Notes: generated by a model from the sequence alone, not told the origin. DNA of 46,147 bases from a virus (IMGVR_UViG_3300017752_000026:1-46147), one strand, 5' to 3'. Positions 5,715 to 13,369 are shown, numbered from the stretch's first letter. A program made the numbers and translations.

Positions 5715-6724
5715 AACGGTAAAACTCCCTCTACATTTTGTTCATCACTATACATCATCTCCAGACGATCCAGCTGTCCCGTCTTTAGAAATGAATCAAA
5801 CTTACTCTTGTTTATACCAGTTTTAGTTACAAAAGTCAAGTCTAAAGTCTCTGCTCTGGCTTGCCATAGCACTTCCCATTCGATACCAGACCACCCATCC
5901 TGCTCGACTTTCATAATCTCCTCGGCTTGGCGATCCAGATAGTAACCGAGATAACGACCATGATGCGTCCGAAACAGCTTCTTAAAGGAGCAGAGACACG
6001 TCTCCATGGAGAAATAGTCCAACTGGTCAGCAAGGTGTGGATATTCAGTTTTCATCTCGAGCAACAGATAACGAGCATTATCCTCGAGCCTCGTGTATTC
6101 CTTATCAGTCAACCTTGTATCGACTTTATCTTCCTCACCGAGAGCATACAGCCATCCATTACGGTGCGAGCGAGAGCCAGAGTAATCATTCAGCATCAGA
6201 CTGGTTGACTCCATGGGGATATCTGCTGTATGTTTCAGCTGCTGCATATAAAACCAAGTCGAGTAGCGACCAAACTTATACAGACCATCTTTCAGAGCCA
6301 CCCAGAGATTATCGAAGTTCTGCTCCTCATTGTCTCCGAAATAAGACTCCAGCTTCTCACGCTGCGTTCCCTTGCCCACAAACTTCTCATACGAGGCATA
6401 CATGTCTGCCAGATGTCCCTTGCTCCACTTGGTGTCGGTCTGATAGCGGAGGCGTTTATAGTTCTCCGTGTTCCAAGCATCCATCCGATCGAATGTAGCC
6501 AACTCGAAATCAGGAAACTCATTCATCAGCACCCACGAGGTCGGGAGATAGTATGTGTTGCCATACAGCCACGAGAACCAGAGTCGTTGCTCGTCATTGT
6601 GCTCATAGCGTTCGTTGATATAGTTAGCGAGCCAGATGGCAGGGTCACAGTCCTTGTATTGCAACGACCACGCATACCAACGCTTGAATGCTTCACGACG
6701 ATTCTGGCGTTCTCTATAATCCAC
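5711..6724 (-). CDS. Amino acid:DNA transferase (aGPT-pyrophosphorylase-like)
   Basis: A 337-residue protein rich in tryptophan and tyrosine. It has a conserved-looking core NDEQRLWFSWLYGNTYYLP (about 43-61), MNEFPDFELATFDRM, LRYQTDTKWSKGHLADM, KFGRYSTWFYMQQL and LNDYSGSRSHRNGWLYALG. I recognise this as the amino acid:DNA transferase family (alpha-glutamyl/putrescinyl-thymine pyrophosphorylase clades). In phages such as ViI, M6 and phiW-14 these enzymes displace pyrophosphate from 5-(pyrophospho)methyl-uracil in DNA with an amino acid or polyamine. It follows the GNAT gene with an 11-base overlap and precedes the zinc-finger-like gene by an ATGA. Recognition is from memory of the motif pattern; the amine donor cannot be told from sequence. 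Confidence 0.78.
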   Translation of the reverse strand: MDYRERQNRREAFKRWYAWSLQYKDCDPAIWLANYINERYEHNDEQRLWFSWLYGNTYYLPTSWVLMNEFPDFELATFDRMDAWNTENYKRLRYQTDTKWSKGHLADMYASYEKFVGKGTQREKLESYFGDNEEQNFDNLWVALKDGLYKFGRYSTWFYMQQLKHTADIPMESTSLMLNDYSGSRSHRNGWLYALGEEDKVDTRLTDKEYTRLEDNARYLLLEMKTEYPHLADQLDYFSMETCLCSFKKLFRTHHGRYLGYYLDRQAEEIMKVEQDGWSGIEWEVLWQARAETLDLTFVTKTGINKSKFDSFLKTGQLDRLEMMYSDEQNVEGVLPL

Positions 6725-7274
6725 GTGGCTCTTTCCAATAGTCCTTCACACAACCACCCATACCTTTCTTGGTGACTTCCTTTTCCGTATATGCATCCCA
6801 TTCCCAGACGAGGTCACTGATACTTGGTCCAGCGAGGCGTCCAATAGACAGATAGGTGTCAGATGCTTGGATACCCCATGTCTTGAAACCCACCTTCTGG
6901 TATGCAGTCAGAGCAGGAGCATTGATTGATACTCGGAAGTGTTTTAGATTCGCCATATATGCACGATGGACAGCGTCCTCGCAAAGAGCGCGAAACACAC
7001 CCTTGCCTCTCGCGTCTGGGATAGTGACGATCCATTTTAGATTGGCATAGTTCTTCAGCATCTTGGTAGCAATTACACCCAAGATCTTACCATCCTCGTA
7101 AAATGCACGGATGCAGTCATGACATTTATCGTCAATGATACCTCGTTTCATCTTAGAGAAAAATTTGTCTGTTGTCTTGTGTTGCTCACAAAACTCAGAC
7201 CAGTCGTCAAACGACAGGTTGGAGATCCCGTCCGTCGTAACTGACTCTGTGGGGTTCAGTAGTGATTCCAGCAC
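6714..7274 (-). CDS. GNAT-type N-acetyltransferase
   Basis: A 186-residue protein whose centre has the GNAT acetyl-CoA loop: VTIPDARGKGVFRALCEDAV (about 85-104; the R-G-K-G of the Q/R-x-x-G-x-G/A motif), followed by a strand and ALTAYQKVGFKTWG, the usual motif B (A-x-x-x-Y-x-x-x-G-F). The start is probably the GTG at 7274, 68 bases inside the amidotransferase gene; no better in-frame start is seen before the core. In a hypermodification operon it could acetylate the amino group placed on DNA or a precursor. A protein-acetylating role is equally open. Confidence 0.75.
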   Translation of the reverse strand: MLESLLNPTESVTTDGISNLSFDDWSEFCEQHKTTDKFFSKMKRGIIDDKCHDCIRAFYEDGKILGVIATKMLKNYANLKWIVTIPDARGKGVFRALCEDAVHRAYMANLKHFRVSINAPALTAYQKVGFKTWGIQASDTYLSIGRLAGPSISDLVWEWDAYTEKEVTKKGMGGCVKDYWKEPRGL

Positions 7275-7845
7275 GTTTCACAATATCCTTCGTTGATGTA
7301 ATAATATTACCATTCTTAAGCACTGTCTTATATAGAGGTCGCTTGCCATTACGATACCAGAACATCATACCATCTGAGTGTAACTCAATGACCGCCATTG
7401 ACGAGTCTGCCCACTCGGTGAGTGGGTTTAGACCAGCATCCAACGTATGATTTATCAGTTCAGTATCATTATGTGTTTCAGTCTCGTATCCATATAGATC
7501 CTTCCAGTTTTCAGGAAGTTCCTGTGAGATAACACCGTTGTGGACGATAGAGACTTTGTCATTAATCTGAATCGGTTGATTGTAGCGAAGGTCGCTTGTG
7601 GAGTAGCGACAGTGTCCAATTAGGTAAAGGTTGCCATCCTCATTGATAAACTGCTCCATATCAGACAGAGGAGTGAATTCAGGAGATGGGACAGGTTCTT
7701 TGAGGGTGACAACCTTACCATTTGACACATACGACAACCCAGTCGCATGCATACCTCGAATACGAGATTCGAGAAACACGTTCCTTACAAGTTCAAGTTG
7801 TTCAGGTGTAGGAGACTTGAGTGCAGCACCGATAACGGCACACAT
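7207..7845 (-). CDS. Class-II glutamine amidotransferase (Ntn hydrolase)
   Basis: The 212-residue product has cysteine as residue 2 (MCAVIGAAL), which becomes the N-terminal nucleophile after methionine removal. It carries the family marks IRGMHATGLSYV, GHCRYSTSD with a following NQPI, and IVHNGVI. This is a free-standing glutaminase domain of the PurF/GlmS type without the acceptor domain those enzymes carry, so it must hand ammonia to, or hydrolyse a gamma-glutamyl amide on, another partner. Start and TET-gene stop form TAATG. In this operon it may supply ammonia for an amination step or trim a glutamyl-type modification; both are inference. Confidence 0.85.
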   Translation of the reverse strand: MCAVIGAALKSPTPEQLELVRNVFLESRIRGMHATGLSYVSNGKVVTLKEPVPSPEFTPLSDMEQFINEDGNLYLIGHCRYSTSDLRYNQPIQINDKVSIVHNGVISQELPENWKDLYGYETETHNDTELINHTLDAGLNPLTEWADSSMAVIELHSDGMMFWYRNGKRPLYKTVLKNGNIITSTKDIVKRAGITTEPHRVSYDGRDLQPVV

Positions 7846-9149
7846 TAGAATAGATCCTCGAGCGTGGCGACACCAGCCGAGTTTGGGTGATACTTAGATA
7901 GCATATCCTGACCACCGTGTTCAGCGAGATAGTCATACCACTCTTGAGTCTCCCACATATTAGGAGAGACACCATTCCAGAGAGGACGCCACTCGGCATG
8001 CTCTTCATTCAAGCGACGATGGTCGACAAAGTTCTTACGCAATGTCTCGTATTCAAACGAACCAAGATTCGCCATCTTCTCGCGAGCATACGCAACGATA
8101 GAGATACGGATCGGATCGTCGCCGAGGATCTGGGTGTTACCGTGAATGCCATCGTGGTTGTTCACGAGGAGCAAGTCTCCTGGATGCAACTCAACAGCAA
8201 TACGATACTCTGGGAGGACAAACAGACAGCCATCCCAGCTTTTCTTACCATCAGGACTGATACAGCTGATGTTAGAGAAACCCTTTGTGAAGTCACCAGC
8301 ATCACGGTGAGCAGCAGTGCGGAATGTCTTGTTGACAGTCAGCGTTGTATAGGGTGTTTCAGGGACGACAAACTTCGGATCGATAGCATTTGTAAACTCG
8401 ATCTGTTTACTGTAGCGTTCGGGGAGCAGTTCCTCAAACTTACGAGCCAGCGTCTGTAGATAAGGATAGGACAGAGAGAACATATCTGGGTTCTTCTCTG
8501 TGTAAGATGTAGCACGACCATATGGGATGCGTGGATAACGATCGAACCAGCCAGCGATACCAGAGTTTACTGTATTAGCATACGAGGTGTCGGAGATATA
8601 TTTCTTCACCATATTCTTAGCTTCGACTTTGCGTTCTTTAGCTGACAGTGGACGAACCGAGTCGAGCCACCAGTCAAAGAATTCAGAGTATTCTACACCA
8701 GTCTTTTTGATATTGTCGCGCAACCATACACGTCCACGACCAGCATCATCTGGCTTGTGGCGAGCAATAGCGTTTTCAATAGCATCGAAGTCTGCATCTA
8801 GTGAGGAATCGGGAGCAGTAAAAATCGCGTCGAGAACATCCTCCTGCAGAGGTGTAACCCAATCGCGTTTACCATTCTGACCCGCACGTGGTCCAGCAGC
8901 CAGCCCACGATTCTGTGTCTCGATAGCTGCCTCATATAGACCAGCATATGCACCTTCCTGTTCCTCTTTGGAGAAAACTCCCTTGCGAAACTTGAAGATG
9001 ATATTGTCTTCATTGTTGACCTCATTCACTCTATCGAGAGCATACAGGTCTGTGTCGGCTGTGATAATCTGATCATAGTGACTATCATCGAGCCACTGTC
9101 CGAGCAGCTGCTCACAGTCGTGTTTTTCAATTGTAAGTTGTTTTACCAT
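7845..9149 (-). CDS. tet: TET/JBP-type 2-oxoglutarate dioxygenase acting on DNA bases
   Basis: Start at the ATG at 9149 (MVKQLTIEKHDC) because TAGGAGTGAAA precedes it; the opening at 9206 has no ribosome site. The 434-residue protein has an N-terminal IIFKFRKGVFSKEEQEGAY / NRGLAAGPR region and a C-terminal double-stranded beta-helix: TAAHRDAGD with iron ligands H281 and D283, SWDGCLFVLPEY, LHPGDLLLVNNHDGIHGN with distal ligand H336, and PIRIS with R348 for 2-oxoglutarate. This block order is that of phage TET/JBP enzymes, which oxidise the methyl group of 5-methylcytosine (phage TETs) or thymine (JBP) in DNA. With the amino acid:DNA transferase and kinase downstream, thymine is the favoured substrate, but 5mC is not excluded. 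It is co-transcribed from the 10532-10560 promoter. Confidence 0.85.
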   Translation of the reverse strand: MVKQLTIEKHDCEQLLGQWLDDSHYDQIITADTDLYALDRVNEVNNEDNIIFKFRKGVFSKEEQEGAYAGLYEAAIETQNRGLAAGPRAGQNGKRDWVTPLQEDVLDAIFTAPDSSLDADFDAIENAIARHKPDDAGRGRVWLRDNIKKTGVEYSEFFDWWLDSVRPLSAKERKVEAKNMVKKYISDTSYANTVNSGIAGWFDRYPRIPYGRATSYTEKNPDMFSLSYPYLQTLARKFEELLPERYSKQIEFTNAIDPKFVVPETPYTTLTVNKTFRTAAHRDAGDFTKGFSNISCISPDGKKSWDGCLFVLPEYRIAVELHPGDLLLVNNHDGIHGNTQILGDDPIRISIVAYAREKMANLGSFEYETLRKNFVDHRRLNEEHAEWRPLWNGVSPNMWETQEWYDYLAEHGGQDMLSKYHPNSAGVATLEDLF

Positions 9150-9157
9150 TTTCACTC

Positions 9158-9358
9158 CTACCAATGTCTGATCACACCTGCAATAATAAAGAAGCAGGTG
9201 ATCCAATTCACAAATTGTAGTAACATGCGAAGATACAAACCGTTCTTCGCTTGTTGCATAGTCAGAACAGGGACTTTGGGTTCATCCTCATCTGTTCTGC
9301 CAATATAATAGTCGAGCGCACGAGCGACGACTTTCTCCCATGTGCGATACTCAATCAC
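9158..9358 (-). CDS. Small membrane protein, 66 aa
   Basis: A soluble N-terminal half (MIEYRTWEKVVARALDYYIG, then DEDEPKVP) is followed by one C-terminal membrane segment (LLQFVNWITCFFIIAGVIRHW, about 46-66). A tail-anchored topology with the bulk in the cytoplasm is likely. It overlaps the UDP-sugar dehydrogenase gene by four bases and sits nine bases before the TET gene. Function unknown. Confidence 0.65.
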   Translation of the reverse strand: MIEYRTWEKVVARALDYYIGRTDEDEPKVPVLTMQQAKNGLYLRMLLQFVNWITCFFIIAGVIRHW

Positions 9359-10089
9359 ACGAAGGTCTCATTGTAATCTACTGCCTCTTGTAAGATAGAC
9401 AGGTTACAGTTGAATAATTTAGATGTCTCGAGCAATGCCGATGTATCCTTTGGGAAGCAGTGACCACCAAACCCTCGCTCCTCTGTGATGTCCATATGAC
9501 TATCACCGATGCGTGGATCTTGCGCCACTAAATTCTTTACACTTTCATATTCTACACCAGATGCCTTACAAAAGTCAAACAATTGATTGAAAAAAGATAC
9601 TTTTGTTGCAAGAAAGCTGTTGACAGTATATTTCATAACGATAAGTTCTTCAGCATCTGCCTTATACATCTTACGACCAGCTTCCCAGAATATGCTTGCC
9701 CAGAAATCAGTGTCACCACCACCGAAGTAAAATGCCTTACTTGTTGCGAAATCTTCGAGTGCTGTGGCTGCACGAAGAAACTCAGGACTGAAGGTCACAT
9801 TCAGCTTCGGGAATCGCTCGCTTATCTGCCGCCAACCCTCTAGTGAGATCGTGCTTTTGATAAGGATTGGGATATTTTTCGGGCAATCCTTCAATACACT
9901 GTAGACATTCTGCATATTACAAGAGCCATCTAGGTATTTTGGTGTAGATACTGCAACGATTACAGCATCAGGGTTGCCAATAGTATTATCATTGAAGGCG
10001 GGGTCAACCACCGTCACATCGTGCTTGCCACTTAGCACCATCTCATGTGCCTTGCCGACAAACCCATAACCAAATACTGTAATCTTCAT
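9355..10089 (-). CDS. UDP-glucose/GDP-mannose dehydrogenase family, short form
   Basis: A 244-residue NAD-dependent sugar-nucleotide dehydrogenase. The Rossmann loop is GYGFVG (7-12); VAVSTPKYLDG, STISLEG and FSPEFLRAATALEDF are family strands; the catalytic cysteine is C211 in GFGGHCFPKD. Full-length UDP-glucose 6-dehydrogenases are about 390-450 residues. This protein stops after the central helix and lacks the C-terminal UDP-binding domain, so activity on UDP-sugars may need a host partner or another substrate. In other phages such genes feed capsule-like or DNA-sugar chemistry. It is coupled to the dCMP deaminase gene by ATGA. Confidence 0.85.
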   Translation of the reverse strand: MKITVFGYGFVGKAHEMVLSGKHDVTVVDPAFNDNTIGNPDAVIVAVSTPKYLDGSCNMQNVYSVLKDCPKNIPILIKSTISLEGWRQISERFPKLNVTFSPEFLRAATALEDFATSKAFYFGGGDTDFWASIFWEAGRKMYKADAEELIVMKYTVNSFLATKVSFFNQLFDFCKASGVEYESVKNLVAQDPRIGDSHMDITEERGFGGHCFPKDTSALLETSKLFNCNLSILQEAVDYNETFV

Positions 10090-10505
10090 TCTATATGTCC
10101 AATATCCACACCAGCAGTCACGAGGAATACGTTTCCTGCATCATTCTTATATTGATTTTTCCAAACTACGCGAGAAATACCAGATTGGTAGATAAGTTTC
10201 GCGCAATCAAGGCAAGGTGAGTGAGTGGTGTATAAAGTAGCACCCTCACAACTCTCACCAGACCGAGCCACCTTCGCGATGGCATTTGTTTCAGCATGCA
10301 GCACTTCGCGTTTAGTGACTGGCATATTACCAAACTCATCTGTAGTTTCACATTCGTTCGTCCAACCAGACGGCATGCCATTATATCCGATAGAGATGAT
10401 GCGATTATCTTTTACGATAACTGCTCCCACCTGTAGTCGTTTTGCCGAAGACAACTGAGCATAGACTTCAGCTGCCTTCATGTGTGCTTTATCCCATTTA
10501 TTCAT
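10086..10505 (-). CDS. cd: dCMP deaminase
   Basis: A 139-residue zinc deaminase of the T4 Cd type, converting dCMP to dUMP for thymidylate synthesis. The zinc site is H70-A-E72 with the proton-shuttle glutamate, and P97-C98-L-D-C101. GYNGMPSG near residues 40-47 is the usual substrate loop. T4 Cd is longer (193 residues) because of an allosteric insert that seems to be missing here, so dCTP/dTTP control may differ. It is the first gene after the promoter at 10532-10560 and so heads the hypermodification operon, consistent with a need for dUMP and thymine nucleotides. Confidence 0.92.
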   Translation of the reverse strand: MNKWDKAHMKAAEVYAQLSSAKRLQVGAVIVKDNRIISIGYNGMPSGWTNECETTDEFGNMPVTKREVLHAETNAIAKVARSGESCEGATLYTTHSPCLDCAKLIYQSGISRVVWKNQYKNDAGNVFLVTAGVDIGHIE

Positions 10506-12052
10506 TACAACTCCAGTTTCTTTATTTTATAATCATATATGAATTTTTCCAAAATGTCAAGGGAAGGTGAGAAAGAACCCAACTCTTTGTATGACTTCAT
10601 CATATCATTGAGTGTGTATCCCGCGACGAACCATTCATAGAATTTATAAGGGTTTACACCAAATTGCCAGTGATCATCAGCATACATAAGACAAGCCTTC
10701 ACGATTGCCTCCCAAGAATTGTATGCATCATTCTCCCAAGGTATAGAGAAATAATCGTCAGAGACGCCTGTTGTTAATAACCTAATGTAATTCTTAATCT
10801 CCATCGAAATATTATCGTCTCTATAAAGAGATTCAATTCTTTCGTCATTTTCAATATAGATATCATTCCATGTATTATCTGAATATCCATAATTCTTGTA
10901 ATCTCGAGAGAAGACTGATGTGTTAATTAATGTCCCCTCTCGAGGTATGAATAATGGATTAATCGTCAACGACTCTCCCTGCCAATTGTTTTTAATCCAA
11001 CTCCACGTATTATCTATCGTCTCCTCAGTGTCGTGAGGTAGTCCAATAATGAGACTGATCAGACCTTTATAGAAACCTGTGTGTTTTTTCATGTATTCTT
11101 TTGTATAGAGGATAGTCTCTTTCAACTTATCAGGATCCATACCTTTACCGATTGACTTAGCTGATGCATGATTAAAGGATTCTATACCATAGAAGTGACC
11201 ATTGTAATTCATACGTGCGAGATGCTCAATGTCCTCTGGTCTAGCAGCAAGGAGGTCTGCTCTGATATAACCATGAAAATGTGGTTTGAAATCTAACTGC
11301 TCGACTACATCAGCATATTTAATTACTTTCTCAGTATAATCATTAAATGTCTCATCAGCAATTGAATATTTTGTGATGCCATATAGATCGAAATTTGTCT
11401 TTAAGTTTTTCTCGAAGTCGACAGCTGACCGAGTATGATCGTCACGGACACCTAAAATTGGGAATGTGCAAAACTTACATTTGAAGATGCATCCTCTAGC
11501 ACATTCCATAGTCAGAGATTCATTAGGGTCTAGAAAGTCTCTTTCCTCATATTCGATAGACAAATCATCCATTGGGAAGGATGGATATTCATGTAATGCT
11601 TCAATGACACGGCGAGTTTCACCCTCTTCATTCCATGGTCTATCTTCATATTTTACAGTCCCGCGAAGTATCTCTATCATTGCCTTTTCAGCAAATCCTA
11701 CAACGTGATAATCTACATTCAGTTGATGTATTGTTTGGAATGATTGACTGCCAGCCACAGTCTTGATATCAGGATAGTTTTCCTTGATCCAATCTACAAA
11801 CTCACACACTGTAGGGAAGTTGATATTGAATGTGCCTCCGAAACCTATCACCTCTGTGTCAGCGTTCACGCGACTTTTGACTAATGACTTGAGTTCATCC
11901 AATGACCATGACATCAAGAAGTCAAACACTTCTACATCATAGCCATAATTTCTCATGAATGTGGCAATGCGGTGTGTCCCTGCACTTCTGCGGACAGATG
12001 GGACACCAGTATTTAATTCAAACGTGCCGCCAAATAAAAGCGCATCGCTCAA
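10505..12052 (-). CDS. B12-type radical SAM protein, paralog 3
   Basis: The 515-residue protein has an N-terminal Rossmann-like region of the cobalamin-binding type (strands EVIGFGGTFN, IKTVAGSQSF, YHVVGFAEKA) and a radical SAM core with the cluster motif C-I-F-K-C-K-F-C after MECARG, near residue 183. Later marks are SIADETFND, YGIESFNHASAKSIGKGM and LIIGLPHDTEETIDN. It shares these with the genes at 31381-32940 and 32937-34556, so the three are paralogs. Family members do methylations, ring rearrangements or C-C bond formation. The N-terminal domain lacks an obvious D-x-H-x-x-G B12 motif, so B12 may be bound base-off without that histidine or not at all. It overlaps the SGNH-like gene by ATGA. 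Confidence 0.82.
   Translation of the reverse strand: MSDALLFGGTFELNTGVPSVRRSAGTHRIATFMRNYGYDVEVFDFLMSWSLDELKSLVKSRVNADTEVIGFGGTFNINFPTVCEFVDWIKENYPDIKTVAGSQSFQTIHQLNVDYHVVGFAEKAMIEILRGTVKYEDRPWNEEGETRRVIEALHEYPSFPMDDLSIEYEERDFLDPNESLTMECARGCIFKCKFCTFPILGVRDDHTRSAVDFEKNLKTNFDLYGITKYSIADETFNDYTEKVIKYADVVEQLDFKPHFHGYIRADLLAARPEDIEHLARMNYNGHFYGIESFNHASAKSIGKGMDPDKLKETILYTKEYMKKHTGFYKGLISLIIGLPHDTEETIDNTWSWIKNNWQGESLTINPLFIPREGTLINTSVFSRDYKNYGYSDNTWNDIYIENDERIESLYRDDNISMEIKNYIRLLTTGVSDDYFSIPWENDAYNSWEAIVKACLMYADDHWQFGVNPYKFYEWFVAGYTLNDMMKSYKELGSFSPSLDILEKFIYDYKIKKLEL
10532..10560 (-). promoter_or_regulatory. Early sigma70-like promoter of modification operon
   Basis: Minus strand: TTGACA at 10560-10555, 17-base spacer, TATGAT at 10537-10532. 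It lies inside the 3' end of the radical SAM gene and is 27 bases from the dCMP deaminase start. The next same-strand promoter is at 4827-4800, so one transcript can cover dCMP deaminase through kinase. Confidence 0.7.
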
Positions 12053-12867
12053 GTTTCAAAGTCCCATTCATGACCAGCCATTTGCAGAAATTTCATGCCC
12101 CAAAAAATATGTCTTTTTCTTCCTGCATGCTGTAAGTCACGACCTTGGTCGTGCTCATCAAAATACTTGAAAAATTCATCATCATTTTCTTGGTGAGTGT
12201 AATAAAAGGGTGTATTGAATTGATCACAAAGCGATTTAATCGCTCGCATTGTTTTTTCTCTCGATAATAGCCATTCATCTTCAGTCTCAAATCTGTAAGG
12301 TAATGGTTCTGGATTCATAGCCGAAGTGTTATGATAACCAAATGTATTGGTTATCATCTCGTATCGTATTCCAGGAGGTTCAAGGAAGAAAACTGCAGCT
12401 GGTCTGATTCGAGGTAGCCACCCATATAACAAGCGGAAAGAAGAATCATGTGAACCTGCACATTTACCCAGATTATATGCTCTCATTTTCAAAGCATTAC
12501 TGACGATGGTTGGCCAAATCTGACCGACTGGCATACCGATACCCATTGTCGTTGAGCAACCGATTGTAATGATACTGCGTGGTTTCTTCTCAGTCGGCAT
12601 TTCGATGCCTCTGAAACCATGACTATTGATTTGATATGATAACTCTACCCAATCATTGATTCCAGGATCATCTGGATTCCACAAAAATCTATCACCAACA
12701 CAACGTTCGTCTGGCGGCAACGGATTCCACCCAAACTTATCCAACAGAGCCTTTTTCTGTGGATCGTTCAGGTTCTTCTCCCACTCTCTTTCACTATCAG
12801 TATTGTGAAATCTGTCAAAACGCGGATCGTGTTCTAACCCGTCTTGATATAACCACTTTACGTTCAT
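12049..12867 (-). CDS. SGNH/GDSL-like hydrolase family protein
   Basis: Start at the ATG at 12867 (MNVKWLYQDGLEHD) with GGAAGT upstream; the longer frame to 12990 runs over the neighbour. In the 272-residue product, NSHGFRGIEM leads into IITIGCSTTMGIGMP, with a block I-like strand-serine (G-C-S), then LGKCAGSHDSSFR as block II or III, and a late DLQHAGRKRH, a D-x-x-H catalytic-like block V. The order fits the SGNH hydrolase superfamily (esterase or sugar-deacetylase type). It is co-transcribed with a radical SAM gene, which suggests joint action on one substrate. Confidence 0.65.
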   Translation of the reverse strand: MNVKWLYQDGLEHDPRFDRFHNTDSEREWEKNLNDPQKKALLDKFGWNPLPPDERCVGDRFLWNPDDPGINDWVELSYQINSHGFRGIEMPTEKKPRSIITIGCSTTMGIGMPVGQIWPTIVSNALKMRAYNLGKCAGSHDSSFRLLYGWLPRIRPAAVFFLEPPGIRYEMITNTFGYHNTSAMNPEPLPYRFETEDEWLLSREKTMRAIKSLCDQFNTPFYYTHQENDDEFFKYFDEHDQGRDLQHAGRKRHIFWGMKFLQMAGHEWDFET

Positions 12868-12868
12868 G

Positions 12869-13006
12869 TTACTTCCAAGGGAAGGTAATATGAGCCCACA
12901 TACGTGACCAGAAACCCTTAGTTTTCCAGTCTGAATGCACACGTTGCCACTCACCGAAACTCTTATAAAGTTTCTGTGGCGGCTGTTCAATCAGTCGCAC
13001 TAACAT
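12869..13006 (-). CDS. Hypothetical protein, 45 aa
   Basis: ATG at 13006-13004 with GGAGATGAAT just upstream; another ATG six bases earlier sits too close to the GGAG. The product (MLVRLIEQPPQKLYKSFGEW...) is basic and tryptophan-rich, ending AHITFPWK. It stops one base before the SGNH-like start. No family known. Confidence 0.55.
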   Translation of the reverse strand: MLVRLIEQPPQKLYKSFGEWQRVHSDWKTKGFWSRMWAHITFPWK

Positions 13007-13136
13007 ATTCATCTCCAATTTTTTCGTTTAAATACCAAGCAGCAAAATCGCTGTGTTTAGCTAGGAATTGATGCACTTGTTCATGGGTCATCTGATCAGA
13101 TCGAATCATATCAGCCCACATCTCCCAGCGTTCCAT
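12987..13136 (-). CDS. Hypothetical protein, 49 aa
   Basis: ATG at 13136-13134, TGA at 12989-12987. A helical, mostly acidic product (MERWEMWADMIRSDQMTHEQ...) that overlaps the following 45-aa gene by 20 bases. There is no clear ribosome site, so confidence is modest. Confidence 0.5.
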   Translation of the reverse strand: MERWEMWADMIRSDQMTHEQVHQFLAKHSDFAAWYLNEKIGDEYVSATD

Positions 13137-13156
13137 TTTAGTAGATGGTATTACAG

Positions 13157-13369
13157 TCACTTCTTCACACCTCCAAATATCAAATCAAAAATAAAGCGAG
13201 CAGACTTGCGTTTTTCCACACGAGTTTCACCGACTTTAGTTGGTAGTTCGTTTACCTCGACATCATGTGTAGGTGCAGGCGTGACAGGAGGCACGTCCAC
13301 ATCTACTTCCTTTGTAGCGCATGCGAGTAGACTACTCGTCAGCAGCATCGTTAGCAGCAGCTTCCTCAA
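13157..13369 (-). CDS. Small lipoprotein, candidate outer-membrane spanin (Rz1-like)
   Basis: Starting at the TTG at 13369, with GGGAGAAAG before it, the 70-residue product is MRKLLLTMLLTSSLLACATK: a short lipoprotein signal with lipobox L-L-A-C at residues 14-17. The mature part has a proline-rich piece (VPPVTPAPTHD) and a basic end. It begins out of frame inside the gene at 13332-13538, whose product has an N-terminal membrane anchor. An embedded, proline-rich lipoprotein after a one-pass membrane protein is the classic Rz/Rz1 arrangement. The ATG-started frame back to 13426 would spoil the signal. Confidence 0.6.
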   Translation of the reverse strand: MRKLLLTMLLTSSLLACATKEVDVDVPPVTPAPTHDVEVNELPTKVGETRVEKRKSARFIFDLIFGGVKK

